Shown: piece after piece, positions 12,009 through 26,500 of the stretch | How the letters are laid out: each line of letters begins with the position of its first letter | How positions within the stretch are numbered: position 1 is the first letter of the stretch | NCBI GenBank assembly: GCA_024516035.1 | Contig: CM044959.1 | Location: 30,242,189-30,306,188, forward strand | Length of the DNA stretch: 64,000 bases | Direction: 5' to 3' | Source: Bactericera cockerelli | Lineage: Eukaryota; Arthropoda; Insecta; Hemiptera; Triozidae | The notes under the pieces: generated by a model | The model's database searches: none | Seen by the model: the letters and a program-made list of their open reading frames with translations, nothing else | What the model was told of the DNA's origin: nothing | Made by a program: the position numbers and the translations under genes

Positions 12009-14470
12009 TTACTCCTTGAACAAGATGTTTTGCAAAACATTTCTTTTGGCATTCATTTTCTTCAGGCTCTCCTGAAATATCAAAAAAGAACCAAATTATT
12101 TTTCGAAATTACTCATCTATCAATTTTGTAATTATTTAGCTCGCTTACAATTTTTTTGTAGGGTAAAAATAAGAAGTAAAATGAAATTAATACTATTTTA
12201 CATACTAGCATTACTGTTATATGCTCACAAAAACTTTCTTCATTGGGATACAGAGCTGGGGATATAACGGAATAAAGGGGTCGATGCTTATGAATTTTTC
12301 AAAATCTGTTCCTGTTTGGGATGAAGAAATGAAAAAGACATACCGTAGCGCTTTTTAAGATTGACACCCATATAGAAGAAATAGGGCATTCAACTCAATC
12401 TCAAAAAGAAATAAAATAAGACACAATTATTCTCACCTCACGTGCAAGCATTTTGGTGCTGTATGCACTATCCAGGGCTAGTATTCTTTGCTTCATCCGT
12501 TCAACACATTTTCGTTTCAACTGAGCGAGTTCCTCCAACCTATAAATTGCAGTAAACGTTAAATTTGTACGATCCATAAAAGATTCAAACATACTGATAC
12601 TGAGAAAAGTTATTTAAACAAGTTTACTATCGAATCTCGACGAAATAAAAATCCCCCATAAAACTACCGCTGAGAAAAGGGCCAGAGCTCCAATCCAAAA
12701 AGTTTTGCCCATGGAGATAGTGATATCTTGTTTGTTTTTTTTTTTTAGTTTTTCTTCTTTTGGTGGTTCAATTTGCATTTATGTATATAATTTTTTCCAG
12801 AATATTCTAGACAACCGACAGCATAAACTGGCCAAGTTATAGGATAGTTGGCAGTTAAAAACATACAAAATGAAGAACTCAGAAATGGGTTTTAATAAAA
12901 AGAAATGGTTTAGTACAAAGGTAACTTGGCCGGAAACAAGATATACTACCTTCATTGGCAAAACTTTTTGCATCCAACCTAACCTAACCTTTTTTGGGGA
13001 TATTAATACTTTTTGTAAATGTATATGGAAATTAAAGGAGGCTCTTATTAATGCTGCACTACCTATAAAATTTGTGAAGAGAACTTGTGCTTCATAACAA
13101 AGAAATCATACTTTACCTTTTTTACTTTGCTATATTTCGACCATATGTACTCCCTAAACCGATTCAATTGTACGGCACTGTCTAACTAGAAGTTCAAATC
13201 GTAATTTTGTCCTTCTATTTCGAGTTAGACCTCTAAAATCTTGCAAGAGTAATGCTATACAAACAGTTTGGTTTTCATTTTAAACTTATCATACTTCGAC
13301 CAAATTCGCTCCCTAACCTGACATCAAAGGGCCTGTTTTTGTAATTTTCTCTTTATGTTTCTGTTATTACCAGACCAACATGCGAAATTTCAGCGTTCTA
13401 AATAGTCAAGATGCTCTAATTTCAATTAATGCATAGAAATTGAAAAATAATAAAATAAGGCGCACTTAAGGCCCGAAATTATACTCACTCTGCCTTTTTG
13501 CGAGCAAGTTCCTTCTCTACTTCAATCACGTTGGGTTTCTTCACAGCAACTATTTCTATCTCTCTCTCAACACTCATGAGTTCAGCCTCCAATGCTTGCA
13601 TTTCCTATCAGTCAAAAGTATAGAGATGTAAAAATTAAATGGATTTGCACTCACAACTGACACTTGCAAATGCTATAAATTGGACATAGGTTAGTCAAAA
13701 AACCTGCAGGTCAGCCTAGACACGATTAACAAATTCTGTCCCTGAATTCTTCAACCCTTAAAGAATAAGTTTTTCCTGAGAACTAATATATTTCAATAAA
13801 TAAAAATATGTTTCATTGTATTTAAAATTAAGTATTACAAGGGTTGGCAAAGCCTAATCTTAAATTGTGAACATAAGTATAATTATGAATTAACTTATAT
13901 AATTTAATTATTAACTTTTGTATAAGAGCTAAATACTCTTAAAGAATAATTAATGGGCAAAATCCGATGTGTGTTCAACAAGTCAGAACTTGTCCCAAAT
14001 ATATCAAAACGTGACAAATATAATATGATATACTTGCAATAGGCATACAAAAGTTATTTAATGTTTTTGGGGTGTAGAATCTTTTGTCACTGCTAAGGGT
14101 CATTTCAAAATGGGCGTATCAACTTCAATTCGCTGAATATTTACAAAAATCCACATACAACTTACTAAGCCTGAGAATAGGTTCGAATTTGAATGATCAA
14201 CCACACAAGGCCTAACCTCGCTGGACGTTAATTAACTTTAGTGACAGAACGAGAAGGGACGTTAAACAGCGAGACGACCAGTGTCTCGCTAGAGGACTGT
14301 AAAAAGAGAGCAGACTGGCCAACTCTAACAAGCCAAGCTAGCTTGCAGTTTCCCAAGGAATAATGGCTTCTCACGATGGTTGATCGCACATAAAAATAAG
14401 TGGTTCAGGACGAGCCACCTTTTCAACTTTAACTAAAGTTGGCTGGAGACCATCACTCAACCAGCTGGTT

Positions 14471-14506
<36 letters not shown>

Positions 14507-17500
14507 GAATGAAAACTAGTGTAAGTGTATTCAACGTGCCATCGACACTGGCAACAAAACACACCAAATGATTTTTTTGTTCTAAATTTCTTAATGTAAC
14601 AAAGTCCCCGCAAACATTCTCACCAGTTCAAATGTCGCTTGCAACTCAGTCATGCGGGTCTGACTCTGCGCATGTTTCTCACTGACTCGACTCAGCTGAT
14701 CGTTCATGGCCTTGAGGACGCCATCTTGTTTTCCAGCCGCGAGCTGTACCGCCGCTAGTTCAGATTCTATCTCTTCGGGCCTGACTTCAAGACTCGCCAC
14801 GAGTGATTCTAGAAGAGTCTCAATACGTTTGTGTTGCTCTGCTACGTCCGGATCGAGAATGTTGGTTCCAATGGTTAATTCCTGGGTGTTGGGTAGCGAG
14901 CTGAGGTGCTCGTAGAGTTCTCGGTTGTATTGGAGAATACTCGAGTCTACCTGTAATGGTTTTTTTATGTTATCAATAATGTTAATAGTATTTTTTGAGA
15001 AAAATTATGAACATTTCTTGTGCTTAAGACATACAGGGTGTTAAACACATAAACTTGCCACCCCTAAAATCTAGACAACTGTTTGAAATGAATAAAACAC
15101 AAAAAACCCATGTCCCTTAATTTTTCAACTATGTGTTTGCAACAACAAAAAAATGTCCACAGTGCCCCAGTCAGGCTAGGCACGGGGCCAACTTTAAAAT
15201 CTTAAATAGAATGTATCTTGGGCCATATTGTTTTAAAGGTCTCATTGGGAGAAGTTCATTGCAAATTTCAGTGAGCTAGGACTAACTGTTCACGAGATAC
15301 TCTTCTAGAGTGTCCCTTAAAGCATGAAAAATAACGTAAAATGAAACTTTTAACATTAGGAATAGCTCAACTATAACAACTTTGATTTTACACTGGGCTT
15401 GTCCCGGAAATATACAATTACAAAAAACTAATTGTATTTCACCTTTTACAAGTGAAAAATGTACTTGGGTACAGTGCGTGAGTTTCGAGAGAAATGACAA
15501 AGTCCACTGGAATGGTCCTCCGATCTACTGATTTAGAGTAAGAATTTCACTTGTCAAAGGTGAAATACAATTAGTTGAGCTATCTTTCACGTTATAAGAT
15601 TCATTTTACCTTTTTTAGTGTTTTAAGGGACACTCCAAAAGAGTCCATTTTCACACTTCCTACCCTGTAATTTCTACTAAGTCGTACGAAGCTCACTGAT
15701 AAAAAAGGTGAAGAGCTAGTTATTTGTGTTATTATGTCACAATTTTAACTAGGTAGCATCGACATTACGAGAACTAATGGTAGTACATCATATCTCCAAA
15801 CAACCATCATATTCCAATATCAATCTCGTAATGCCGCCACTGATCGTTGCCCCACTCTACAACTAACTACCCCTATTGTCCTCACGAAGCTAGGGGTAGA
15901 CCCCGATATCCAAAGTTCAGAGCCGAAAAAATTCCGACACCGCCGGAATTCGAAACCGAGTCCCTGGAGTACCAGCCGACCTTTAAAAAAATATGCCACA
16001 CAATTTACCATTCGATTTAAGATTTTAAAGTTGGCCTCAGCATTTTCCAATATCCATATTACTTCTCGTAATGCCGCCACTGGTTACTATCCCTACCAAA
16101 AGCTACTCATATTCACTCACTAGTGGATCCCAGATATAAAAGTACAGAGCAGGAAGTTAAATTTAATAAACTACAACTGTCGCTGCCTGAATGTAGATTT
16201 CAATCGAAAAAGCCCAAGGTGAGATTTTGAATACACCAACTCATTCCGCTTAATCAAGGATTGTAATTCAGAATCTTCTTACCTTATTTCTCTGTCGAGA
16301 TAACTCAATCTGTTCTGAATAGTAGATATCGTTCAAAGATTTAGTCTGGGCCTCCAGCAGATTGATTTCTCGAAGTATCTCGCTCCTCTCATGGGCCAGT
16401 TTTTTCTTTATCTTCTAAAGTAAGTTCTTGATTTTTTACCGCCAAACTTAAATGTTGAATTTCCTTGGAAACTTCCTCGATTTTACTCTCTACGGAAAAA
16501 AGAAAGATAAAATGGTTGATACTCTTGCTACTTCATTTGCTTGACCAAAGAAAAGTTGAATTAGTGTATTCGAAAACAGAACCACCTTATTGTTTTTGCA
16601 TGAATATGCGTATTGGTGTTTTACATTTTATTTTTAAAATAATAAAATTACAAATTTATTTTTTAATAAAATATAATTCAGCTCTGATATTTAAAAGAAT
16701 CCAAAATTTTGGACAAAAATTGCAAAAATAACGACTTGCTGATACAGTATTTTTTGTAGGCTCAAAAATGTAGCAAAAACGGTATTCCAACATATGAAAC
16801 AAATTTGAAGAAAATCGGTTAAGCGGTTTTGGAGATCCAAGTGATATAGTATAAAATCTCAAAATTGCCACGTGTATAAAATGTGAACCAATCACGAGGA
16901 AGTATTGTGTCCATAATTGGCAGTGTTTTTTCTAGTTTATGTAGAAATTTAAGATCAGATCAGAAATTATTATTATTGTTATAAAATTTCACCTGTTTTA
17001 TTCAATTCCTGAGTAACTAGGCCGTTCTGACTTTTAACATTGTTTATGTACTCCTGAGTTTGAGACAGATAGTTCTCCTGATCTTGTATGTCTTTACTCA
17101 GCAAGGCGACAGCGTTTTCCATCGCCTGAAACATTGTATCAAGTAATTCAAACTTTGGGTACGGCTTCAATAGTCATATTAGGTAATTATTTCATTCCAT
17201 TTTAATTCAAGTTATAGTATGAACTAGAAATCACGAAATAACAAGTTTTAATTGGCTAGGATAAAAAGATATCTAGCCGGAAATAGGTATAATTCGGTAA
17301 AGCAGACAATTGGCATATTGGCAAGGTTAAAACATATCTAAGTCCAAATTTCACAGCTAACAAGATGATTTCAAGAAGCTCACTCCTTGAAATTGTATTG
17401 CGAAATCGTATGGGAAATATAACATGATAGCACTTTTTACTTTCCTTATCCTATAATAAGGAAATATTGGCCGCAAGCGCCGCTTCTATGAATTGGTTAA

Positions 17501-20500
17501 AGATACAAAAAATTTTACAGAACAACATTTTCTTAGATTAAAAAAATAATGGGGGTCTCTTCTTATCATTTTTTTGATATCTTGAACTTTTTGGACCTCG
17601 GCCCCAATTTACCGGTATTTTGGGGGGGACCCGCTCAGACTAACTTTTTTATTATTCATCCTAGATGGGGATTGTGACATATCAAATCCAATGACTTTGA
17701 GGTGCTGATTACGAATTTGGTTTTGATTTTTAGCTCACTGTTACCTTTGAGTCACCAGTGGCTTTTGGTCCTGTTTCCATTCCTAATATGATAAGGAAAG
17801 TCGTGTGATGTTTACACCAGATTTTTTAACTATGAGTCAAGAATTTATAAACAAATACTAGAGTGAAATATGTATCTTGAGAATATAATGCCATGATTAA
17901 ATTTGACATGTAGCTTTAGCGTGAGATAATTTGTTGCTTAGGAAACATCTCAAATTTCTTCATTCACTGTAATAGATGAAGTAATGGCAAGAAATATAGA
18001 GAATAGTAATATAAATCGATGAGGCAAGAAATATAGAGAATAGTAATAATACTAACATATTACTACTATATTTTCTAGTTTATGTAGAAATTTTAGATCA
18101 GTAAAATTCCATATAAAAAAATGTTTGTTTGTCGTACACAATTCCTTTATTTGTAGAGTCCAAATTTCACAGCTAACAAGATGATTTCAAGAAGCTCACT
18201 CCTTGAAATTGTATTGCGAAATCGTATGGGAAATATAACATGATAGCACTTTTTACTTTCCTTATCCTATAATAAGGAAAGTATTGTATTCGTCGAAAAT
18301 TTGACCTACCCAGTTTTTCACATTTCTGGACGAATCATAGCCTCAGGATACCAAAAAAGTTGTTTTCAGCCATTGGTCCGTGCGTCTGTCTGTCTGTCTG
18401 TAAACAGGATATCTCAAGAACGGTAAGAGCTAGAGACTTGAAATTTGGTATGCAAATCAATTTTATACACCAGACGAACCACGAAACTTTTGGTTGAAAT
18501 CGGCCGTAAATTGCGGCCGCAGGGCCGCAAATATTGGCCGCAAGCGCCGCTTCTATGAATTGGTTAAAGATACAAAAATTTTTACAGAACAACATTTTCT
18601 TAGATTAAAAAAATAATGGGGGTCTCTTCTTATCATTTTTTTGATATCTTGAACTTTTTGGACCTCGGCCCCAATTTACCGGTATTTTGGGGGGGACCCG
18701 CTCAGACTAACTTTTTTATTATTCATCCTAGATGGGGATTGTGACATATCAAATCCAATGACTTTGAGGTGCTGATTACGAATTTGGTTTTGATTTTTAG
18801 CTCACTGTTACCTTTGAGTCACCAGTGGCTTTTGGTCCTGTTTCCATTCCTAATATGATAAGGAAAGTCGTGTGATGTTTACACCAGATTTTTTAACTAT
18901 GAGTCAAGAATTTATAAACAAATACTAGAGTGAAATATGTATCTTGAGAATATAATGCCATGATTAAATTTGACATGTAGCTTTAGCGTGAGATAATTTG
19001 TTGCTTAGGAAACATCTCAAATTTCTTCATTCACTGTAATAGATGAAGTAATGGCAAGAAATATAGAGAATAGTAATATAAATCGATGAGGCAAGAAATA
19101 TAGAGAATAGTAATAATACTAACATATTACTACTATATTTTCTAGTTTATGTAGAAATTTTAGATCAGTAAAATTCCATATAAAAAAATGTTTGTTTGTC
19201 GTACACAATTCCTTTATTTGTAGAGTCCAAATTTCACAGCTAACAAGATGATTTCAAGAAGCTCACTCCTTGAAATTGTATTGCGAAATCGTATGGGAAA
19301 TATAACATGATAGCACTTTTTACTTTCCTTATCCTATAATAAGGAAAGTATTGTATTCGTCGAAAATTTGACCTACCCAGTTTTTCACATTTCTGGACGA
19401 ATCATAGCCTCAGGATACCAAAAAAGTTGTTTTCAGCCATTGGTCCGTGCGTCTGTCTGTCTGTCTGTCTGTCTGTAAACAGGATATCTCAAGAACGGTA
19501 AGAGCTAGAGACTTGAAATTTGGTATGCAAATCAATTTTATACACCAGACGAACCACGAAACTTTTGGTTGAAATCGGCCGTAAATTGCGGCCGCAGGGC
19601 CGCAAATATTGGCCGCAAGCGCCGCTTCTATGAATTGGTTAAAGATACAAAAATTTTTACAGAACAACATTTTCTTAGATTAAAAAAATAATGGGGGTCT
19701 CTTCTTATCATTTTTTTGATATCTTGAACTTTTTGGACCTCGGCCCCAATTTACCGGTATTTTGGGGGGGACCCGCTCAGACTAACTTTTTTATTATTCA
19801 TCCTAGATGGGGATTGTGACATATCAAATCCAATGACTTTGAGGTGCTGATTACGAATTTGGTTTTGATTTTTAGCTCACTGTTACCTTTGAGTCACCAG
19901 TGGCTTTTGGTCCTGTTTCCATTCCTAATATGATAAGGAAAGTCGTGTGATGTTTACACCAGATTTTTTAACTATGAGTCAAGAATTTATAAACAAATAC
20001 TAGAGTGAAATATGTAGCTTGAGAATATAATGCCATGATTAAATTTGACATGTAGCTTTAGCGTGAGATAAATTGTTGCTTAGAAACATCTCAATTTCTT
20101 CATTCACTGTATAGATGAAGTATGCAAGAATATAGAGATAGTAATATAAATCGATGAGGCAAGAATATATAGAGATAGTAATAATACTAACATATTATTA
20201 CTATATTTTCTAGTTTATGTAGAAATTTTAGATCATAAAATTCCATATAAAAAAATGTTGTTTGTGTACACAATTCTTTAATTTGTGAGTAATTTTAGAG
20301 CCCTTATTCTGGTTTCCTAGTTAGTCCAAGAAAATAATAGTTCACTAATATTGGTTTGTTTGTACAATTTACCTAATTTAGCCTGAAAAACTACAGCACA
20401 AATTCTGTTGTTGTACCAGCTTGGCTACAGCAGATATGTCTAGAACATTAGTTGAATGTTAGCATCATTCTGAACACAATATTCTATGGCGATAAACTCT

Positions 20501-23500
20501 GAAAATTGGCTTTTTCTTAAATCATTAAACCTTAAATGCTCTGGCTTAGAGGTTGGCAGTCTTCTCGTTATGTTTTAGCAGACATTCATGAGATTATATT
20601 TAATTCACGATCCTTACTTATCACTTGAGAACTAAATGATCATAAGTGTTTGCCAACTCTTCCAGTTCATCTTCTTCTTTGCCTTGCTTCGTCCGATAGC
20701 TCTGAACAGAATTGAGATCTCTCATCTGTGACAAAAAATGAAACAAGTTTATAAACTATATTATTTGTCCCTGTTGTTCAGTGTCCAGGCAGGTTGTTCA
20801 GTGTCCAGGCAGACCTGTGGGAAAAACAGGGATTTGGCCATAACTCTTTAACGAAGCAAAATGCCCCACTGCAAGTTTCGCTCATATGATAGTCCAAGGT
20901 GGCCTGAACCTACCCTCAAAATATTTGCATCTGTATACGGGACACCCTGTATACTGCCGAGGTGAGACTAAAAAGTACCTTAGATCCATAGAGGTATGAC
21001 AAAATGTCTTTTAGGGCGAAATTAATAGATTAAATCGAGAACACAATTTTGGACATAATATGTACGAATTAGATTCCCCATTTAAAACAATCCACAAAAT
21101 CTAGACTCCAGTCCACATAGGTATACAAAAATTCTATTATAGAAAATTCAAACTTACTCAGCTGTTGCCTAAACTCTTTTATCAAATGATCGCATTTCTC
21201 TTTTTTACTCTCGGAAATCATACACTTGGCTACAAATGGAATGAAGATCTGCAATACAAAACAAAATGTTGGTCATTATTATGATACCTACTTAGTTAAA
21301 AATTACTTATGGCCGGATTTTAGGAAACTTATTTTTTCAACTATTCAAAAACTTTTAAGGATAGAGACCTGAAATTTTACTTGAATAAAGTCAACAATAT
21401 TTTGAAAATGTCCTGAAAATTTTAGAATGAAATGTCAAAGTGACCTTTATTTTAGCTCGTCAAATTTTTGATTCATACTGATTACACTACAGTAAAAAAA
21501 AATCTGGTGTAAACATCACACGACTTTCCTTATCCCCCAAAAAGGGGTCGAATTCCGCCACTGGTGACTCAACGGTAACAGATAACTAAAAATAAATGCC
21601 AAATTCGTAATCAGCACTTCAAAATCATTGAATTTGATATGTCACAACCCCCAACTAGGATGAACAATAAAAAGTTAGTCAAAGCGGGTCCCCCCAAAAT
21701 ACCGGTAAATTGGAGCCGAGGTCCAAAAAGTTCAAGATATCAAAAAAATGATCAGAATAGACCCCTATTATTTTTGCATTTAAGAAAATGTTGTTCTACA
21801 ATTTTTTTTGTATTTTTAACCAATTCAAAGAAGCGGCGCTTGCGGCTAATATTTGCGGCCCTGCGGCCGTGGGATGCGGCCGATTTCAACCAAAAGTTTC
21901 GTGGTTCGTCTGGTGTATAAAATTAATTTCCATACCAAATTTCAAGTCTCTAGCTCTTACCGTTCTCGAGATATCCTGTTCACACACAGACACACACAGA
22001 CAGACGCACGGACCAATGGCTGAAAACAACTTTTTTGGTATCCTGAGGCTATGATTCGTCCAGAAATGTGAAAAACTGGGTAGGTCAAATTTTCGACGAA
22101 TACAATACTTTCCTTATTATAGGATAAGGAAAGTAAAAAAAGTTCTCAATTATAGGTGAAAGAAAGTCGTGTGAATTCACACCAGTTTATTAATAAAAGC
22201 ATACCTCAAATTGCTTTGAAAGGTAAATCAGATACATACTAAATTTAGGGTAGAAGAACTCAACTTATTTACTTGAAATGGAGTTCTACTAACGTTAAAA
22301 CGTTAGAGATTATTTCTACAGTACATTTAAAAAAATCTTAGCAATTACTTATTTATATGTATCATTAAACTCACCGCAAAGTCAATGTCATCTTCGTCAT
22401 CATCAACATTGTAAACAGAATTTTCCTCGTTGAATTTGTTGAATAAAAGCTCAAAGTTCATGGCCTGTGCCATTTCTTGACATTCGGTGAACCAGGCCAG
22501 AAATCCTATTACGTTTGTATAGGTATGTTGTGTACTAACTGTTGGGATGAATAAAACACATATTTTCAAATTGTAAGTAGTCTATTCTTAACCAGTCAAG
22601 CATTCATATGGGTACACATTACACCTATTACAGATGAATTGGTTTTTTCAAAATAATATTCTCTGCAAAGAGAAAGAAGTGGCTTTAGAGTCAGTAGCGA
22701 ACCCGGAACAATTTCATGAAAATTCGCATTTTGTTCTTTTGTTATATCTCAAGAAAATATAAAAAGTCAAAAATCTCGTAAAACATCTGCATTATCGAAC
22801 AAACTAATAGACTAAAATCGTCTTTTATAATGAGTGATCTTACTCACAATTTACATTAGGTTTTTTGAATATCAATTCTGACATTTTCCCCATAAGCCGA
22901 CGCGACGGGTAAAATTTTGTACAGTAATTTTTTTTTTAAATATAAGATGATATAGTTTTAAATGGTAATTTTACACATATTTTCATTTCTTTAAATGTAA
23001 ACTTTCGAACTTTTTGAAAACGAATTTGAGAATGTGTTAATTTCTGATAAAACTTCCTCAACTGTAAAAGAAATAGTGTGATGTTCATACAGCTTATTTA
23101 TATTTAAATAGGAAAACCCTTAAACCAGAAGAACAAATCATATATTATACTGAAGAGATTTCTTTTGCATAAAAAACTATATAAAATGCATTTTTTAAAT
23201 GAAACTCAAGTAAGCAGTAACACTATATGAGTAGAAGCTAGGATATGAATTCTCAGGTTATGTCAAACTGACAATGATTTTAAATATTCCTAAGAACAAA
23301 AGAAACATGTATTCTGAGGCCGAGAGATCTTTTTTTCCCCCAGTCTTTGTAACTTTTAACCTGACATTAAAATGAAAAACCAAAAGATTAGGACTTCTAC
23401 CTGTGATTAACATGGTTCTATCCAATTTGCCTCGATATAAGAAAGCTTTAGCAGTATTGGGAATCTCTGTAGCATAGTTGGCATTGTTCAAGATAAGTTT

Positions 23501-26500
23501 TGGGTCGAAATATTGCAGAATTATTTCGGAAAGCATGATAAAAAGTTGGGTTGTCATAGGTCGGATCTTGCCATTTGACATAAGGGTTCTGCAATCTGGA
23601 TATTGGAGGGCGAGCTTTTGGACCTAAAAGGAAAAAGGTGAAAATTAAATCATTTACAACAATAAATCAGTCTTTAATGAATAAAATAATATGTAGTTGA
23701 TTCCACAAAATGAATGGTGGAAAATTTATTCAAATAAGTACAAAGAAAAAACTTTATATACAGGGTGTCCCCCAAAGTTGGACAACTCAAATTACTCGGC
23801 CCAAGGGTACATGTCCTAATTATGCGCTTTCGGTCATGAATTTTTTTAAACGGTGGTTTAAAAGTCAGAAGGTTAGGTTAGGTTTTTGCGGCCGATTTCG
23901 ACCAAAAAGCCGATTTCGGACGCACGCAACAATGGCTGAAAACAACTTTTTTGGTATCCTGAGGCTATGATTCGTCCAGAAATGTGAAAAACAGGGTAGG
24001 TCAAATTTTCAACGAATACAATACTTTTCTTATTCTAGGACAATAAAGAATAAAATATAGGTCATCCCGATAGATTTCAAGTTCCAGGGAAAAGATTGTC
24101 TTAAAATCGGAACCTGTCTCAATTTTAAACTTTTTAAATTTTTCCTGGTATTGTACGGCAATTTTACTTGGGGTCATCTCACATCAATTTTTTGCCATCT
24201 GTACCATTTCGCCTAAACAATTCGGACACACATAGATACAAAGATACTACAAAGTTTATACATATTTCTCATTTATTAATAGAGATGATGTGTCCATTTT
24301 ATCACTGTCAGTTATAAAGTTATAAGTTATCAGGTTATCACTTATGCAACATTTTTTTTTTTTTTTCAAATTAGATAAATGATTGAGCTATGAAAGTTAC
24401 CTTTTCTGTGATTTCTTGAATGTAGTTCTTATCTTGGAGAGGCCGAGTGTCTTTCTTCGACACTCTCGCACCCATGCTGCTCATGCGCTCACGATTATCT
24501 GTGCTCATTTTGGATCTGAAAATTAAATAAAACTTTCATTTTATTTTATAAAAATATATTTAAATTAATTGTATCTTTATTTGACAGTTTTTTGTTTCTT
24601 CTTTTTCAAACAGATGACCTTTCTCATTTTTAAAACTATGTATTATTCTTTAGTTCATTTTTCTTATGGTCTAGCTACTTATAAGATAAATAAAGAGCTA
24701 GTTATTTGTGAAATTATATCAGAATTTTTAGTGAGTATCATCGACATTACGAGATCTAATGCTAATGTATCATATCTCCAACCAACCAACATATTCCAAT
24801 ATATATCTCGTAATGCTGCCAATGGTCATTGCCCACTCTACAACTACCCCAATTTTATTGTCCTCACGAGGCTAGGGTAGGCCCCGAAATCCAAAGTACA
24901 GAAACGAAAAAATTCCGACCCCGCCGGGTTTCGAACCCTTGTCCCCTGGAGTGCAAGCCGAGCATGCTACCGCTAGGCTAAGTGACTACTTATGCAATGA
25001 TTTATGTATAGGTATCACGGGACCACGATCGCAGAACTAAAGAATGTTGTATTAATTTAAGTTCCTTAGAAATATTACAATATCTTATTCGTCAGGTAAA
25101 CTTTTCCACTATAGCATCTGAGGTTTTCCAATTGAACAATTGTGGACACTTAAAAATACGTACATATGTATTGATAAGTAAGCCATGCCTCAATAAACTC
25201 AAACGCGCCGTAGTCCTGGCAAAGTGGCTAGTTATTAATAAAATGTACCTAATAGATTTGGCAGATCCCATTCCCATATTTGGAGGCATATATGATACAT
25301 TATTTCCTGGGGTACTTGGAGTCATTAGATTGGCTTGACTCTTTGATCTTTGCATTGGTTTCTTGGCTGATGAAAAAACCGAGTAGGGTGTTTTGGAGTC
25401 CTGTCTTGTTGATTGCTCATGGGCACCATCATTTAGGGTATCAACTGAGTTTGATCGCGAATTTCGAGAGAAGCCAGGTTGTAACAAGAGAGACTTTTTC
25501 TTTGTGCTGGTTCGACTGTAAGTTTTAAAAAGACAAGATAGGTAATTGACATTGAAAACTCTAGTTTTATTAGGTGTGTGTATCTTAACTAGTCTAATAA
25601 AAAAAGGACTATGCATTTTTTCTCTTGGACTATGCATGTTGATGTTTAAAAACAAAATTAAATGTGCTATATTTTAAGATTAACGTATCCTTTTTTAATT
25701 TAAATTTATCATAGGTTATTTTTTACAATGATTTTGATACCCTATCTTTTTCTTATTTAATTTGGAGGCTATATTTGGAGAATATATTCCTTGAAGACCT
25801 TACAAAATATCCGATACCCTGCTAAAATAAAACATTTTTCTTTCCACCCATGTATAGTATCTTGTATCAAACTCTTAATAAATTTATTGTATATTCATAC
25901 CCCCCCCCCCTCCCTTTGTAAACTACCCTTTTAGGTGCATCTATTCATAGATGCAAAAACCTTGTTAAATGTACCTATACAGGGTGTAACAGACTAAATG
26001 TAAAATCTCTTAAGAGATGGTAGTATAGATCATTTCCAACCATTAATGTTCTATAACACTTTTGATTTAACTCAGTGGTTCTCGAGATATTATTTTTTTG
26101 AATTATTTTTACAAGTCCGCTGCCCCTCGACAAAGAATGGCATCTAACTCCGTAAATACAGTAGATGAAGCAATGGATTTAACTTTTTCCATAAGATAAC
26201 AATATTTCACTATTATTTAGACTAGATTTATTCTTAAAAAGTGCAAACGTACTGAAAAAAATCGGCAGCAGCGGAAAATTTATCGCGAACATGAAATACA
26301 CCTGAAACTTCAGCCGCCATTTTCTCAAAATACTGCCCTCATAAAGTATTGGTTTCTTTTATGTAAAAACTTGCTTGAAGTCTTATCTTTCAGAAAATAT
26401 GACACACTTGATATAAAACTTTCATTTTTTATTGAAACCAAGAGAAACTAAAAAAAAAGTCAGTCAGTACTACTAACTGTACCTACTAGGCTACCATCCT

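Noticed and set aside
18335..19670. Repeated 86-codon minus-strand ORFs in the tandem array (also 21788-22054)
   Set aside because: They arise from the same non-coding transposon unit. The frame is not kept in diverged copies, and it runs through the CTGT microsatellite.
21504..22185. Helitron identity for the 'actttccttat' family
   Set aside because: The strong subterminal hairpin suggested it, but the element has terminal inverted repeats and no CTRR end, which Helitrons should not show.
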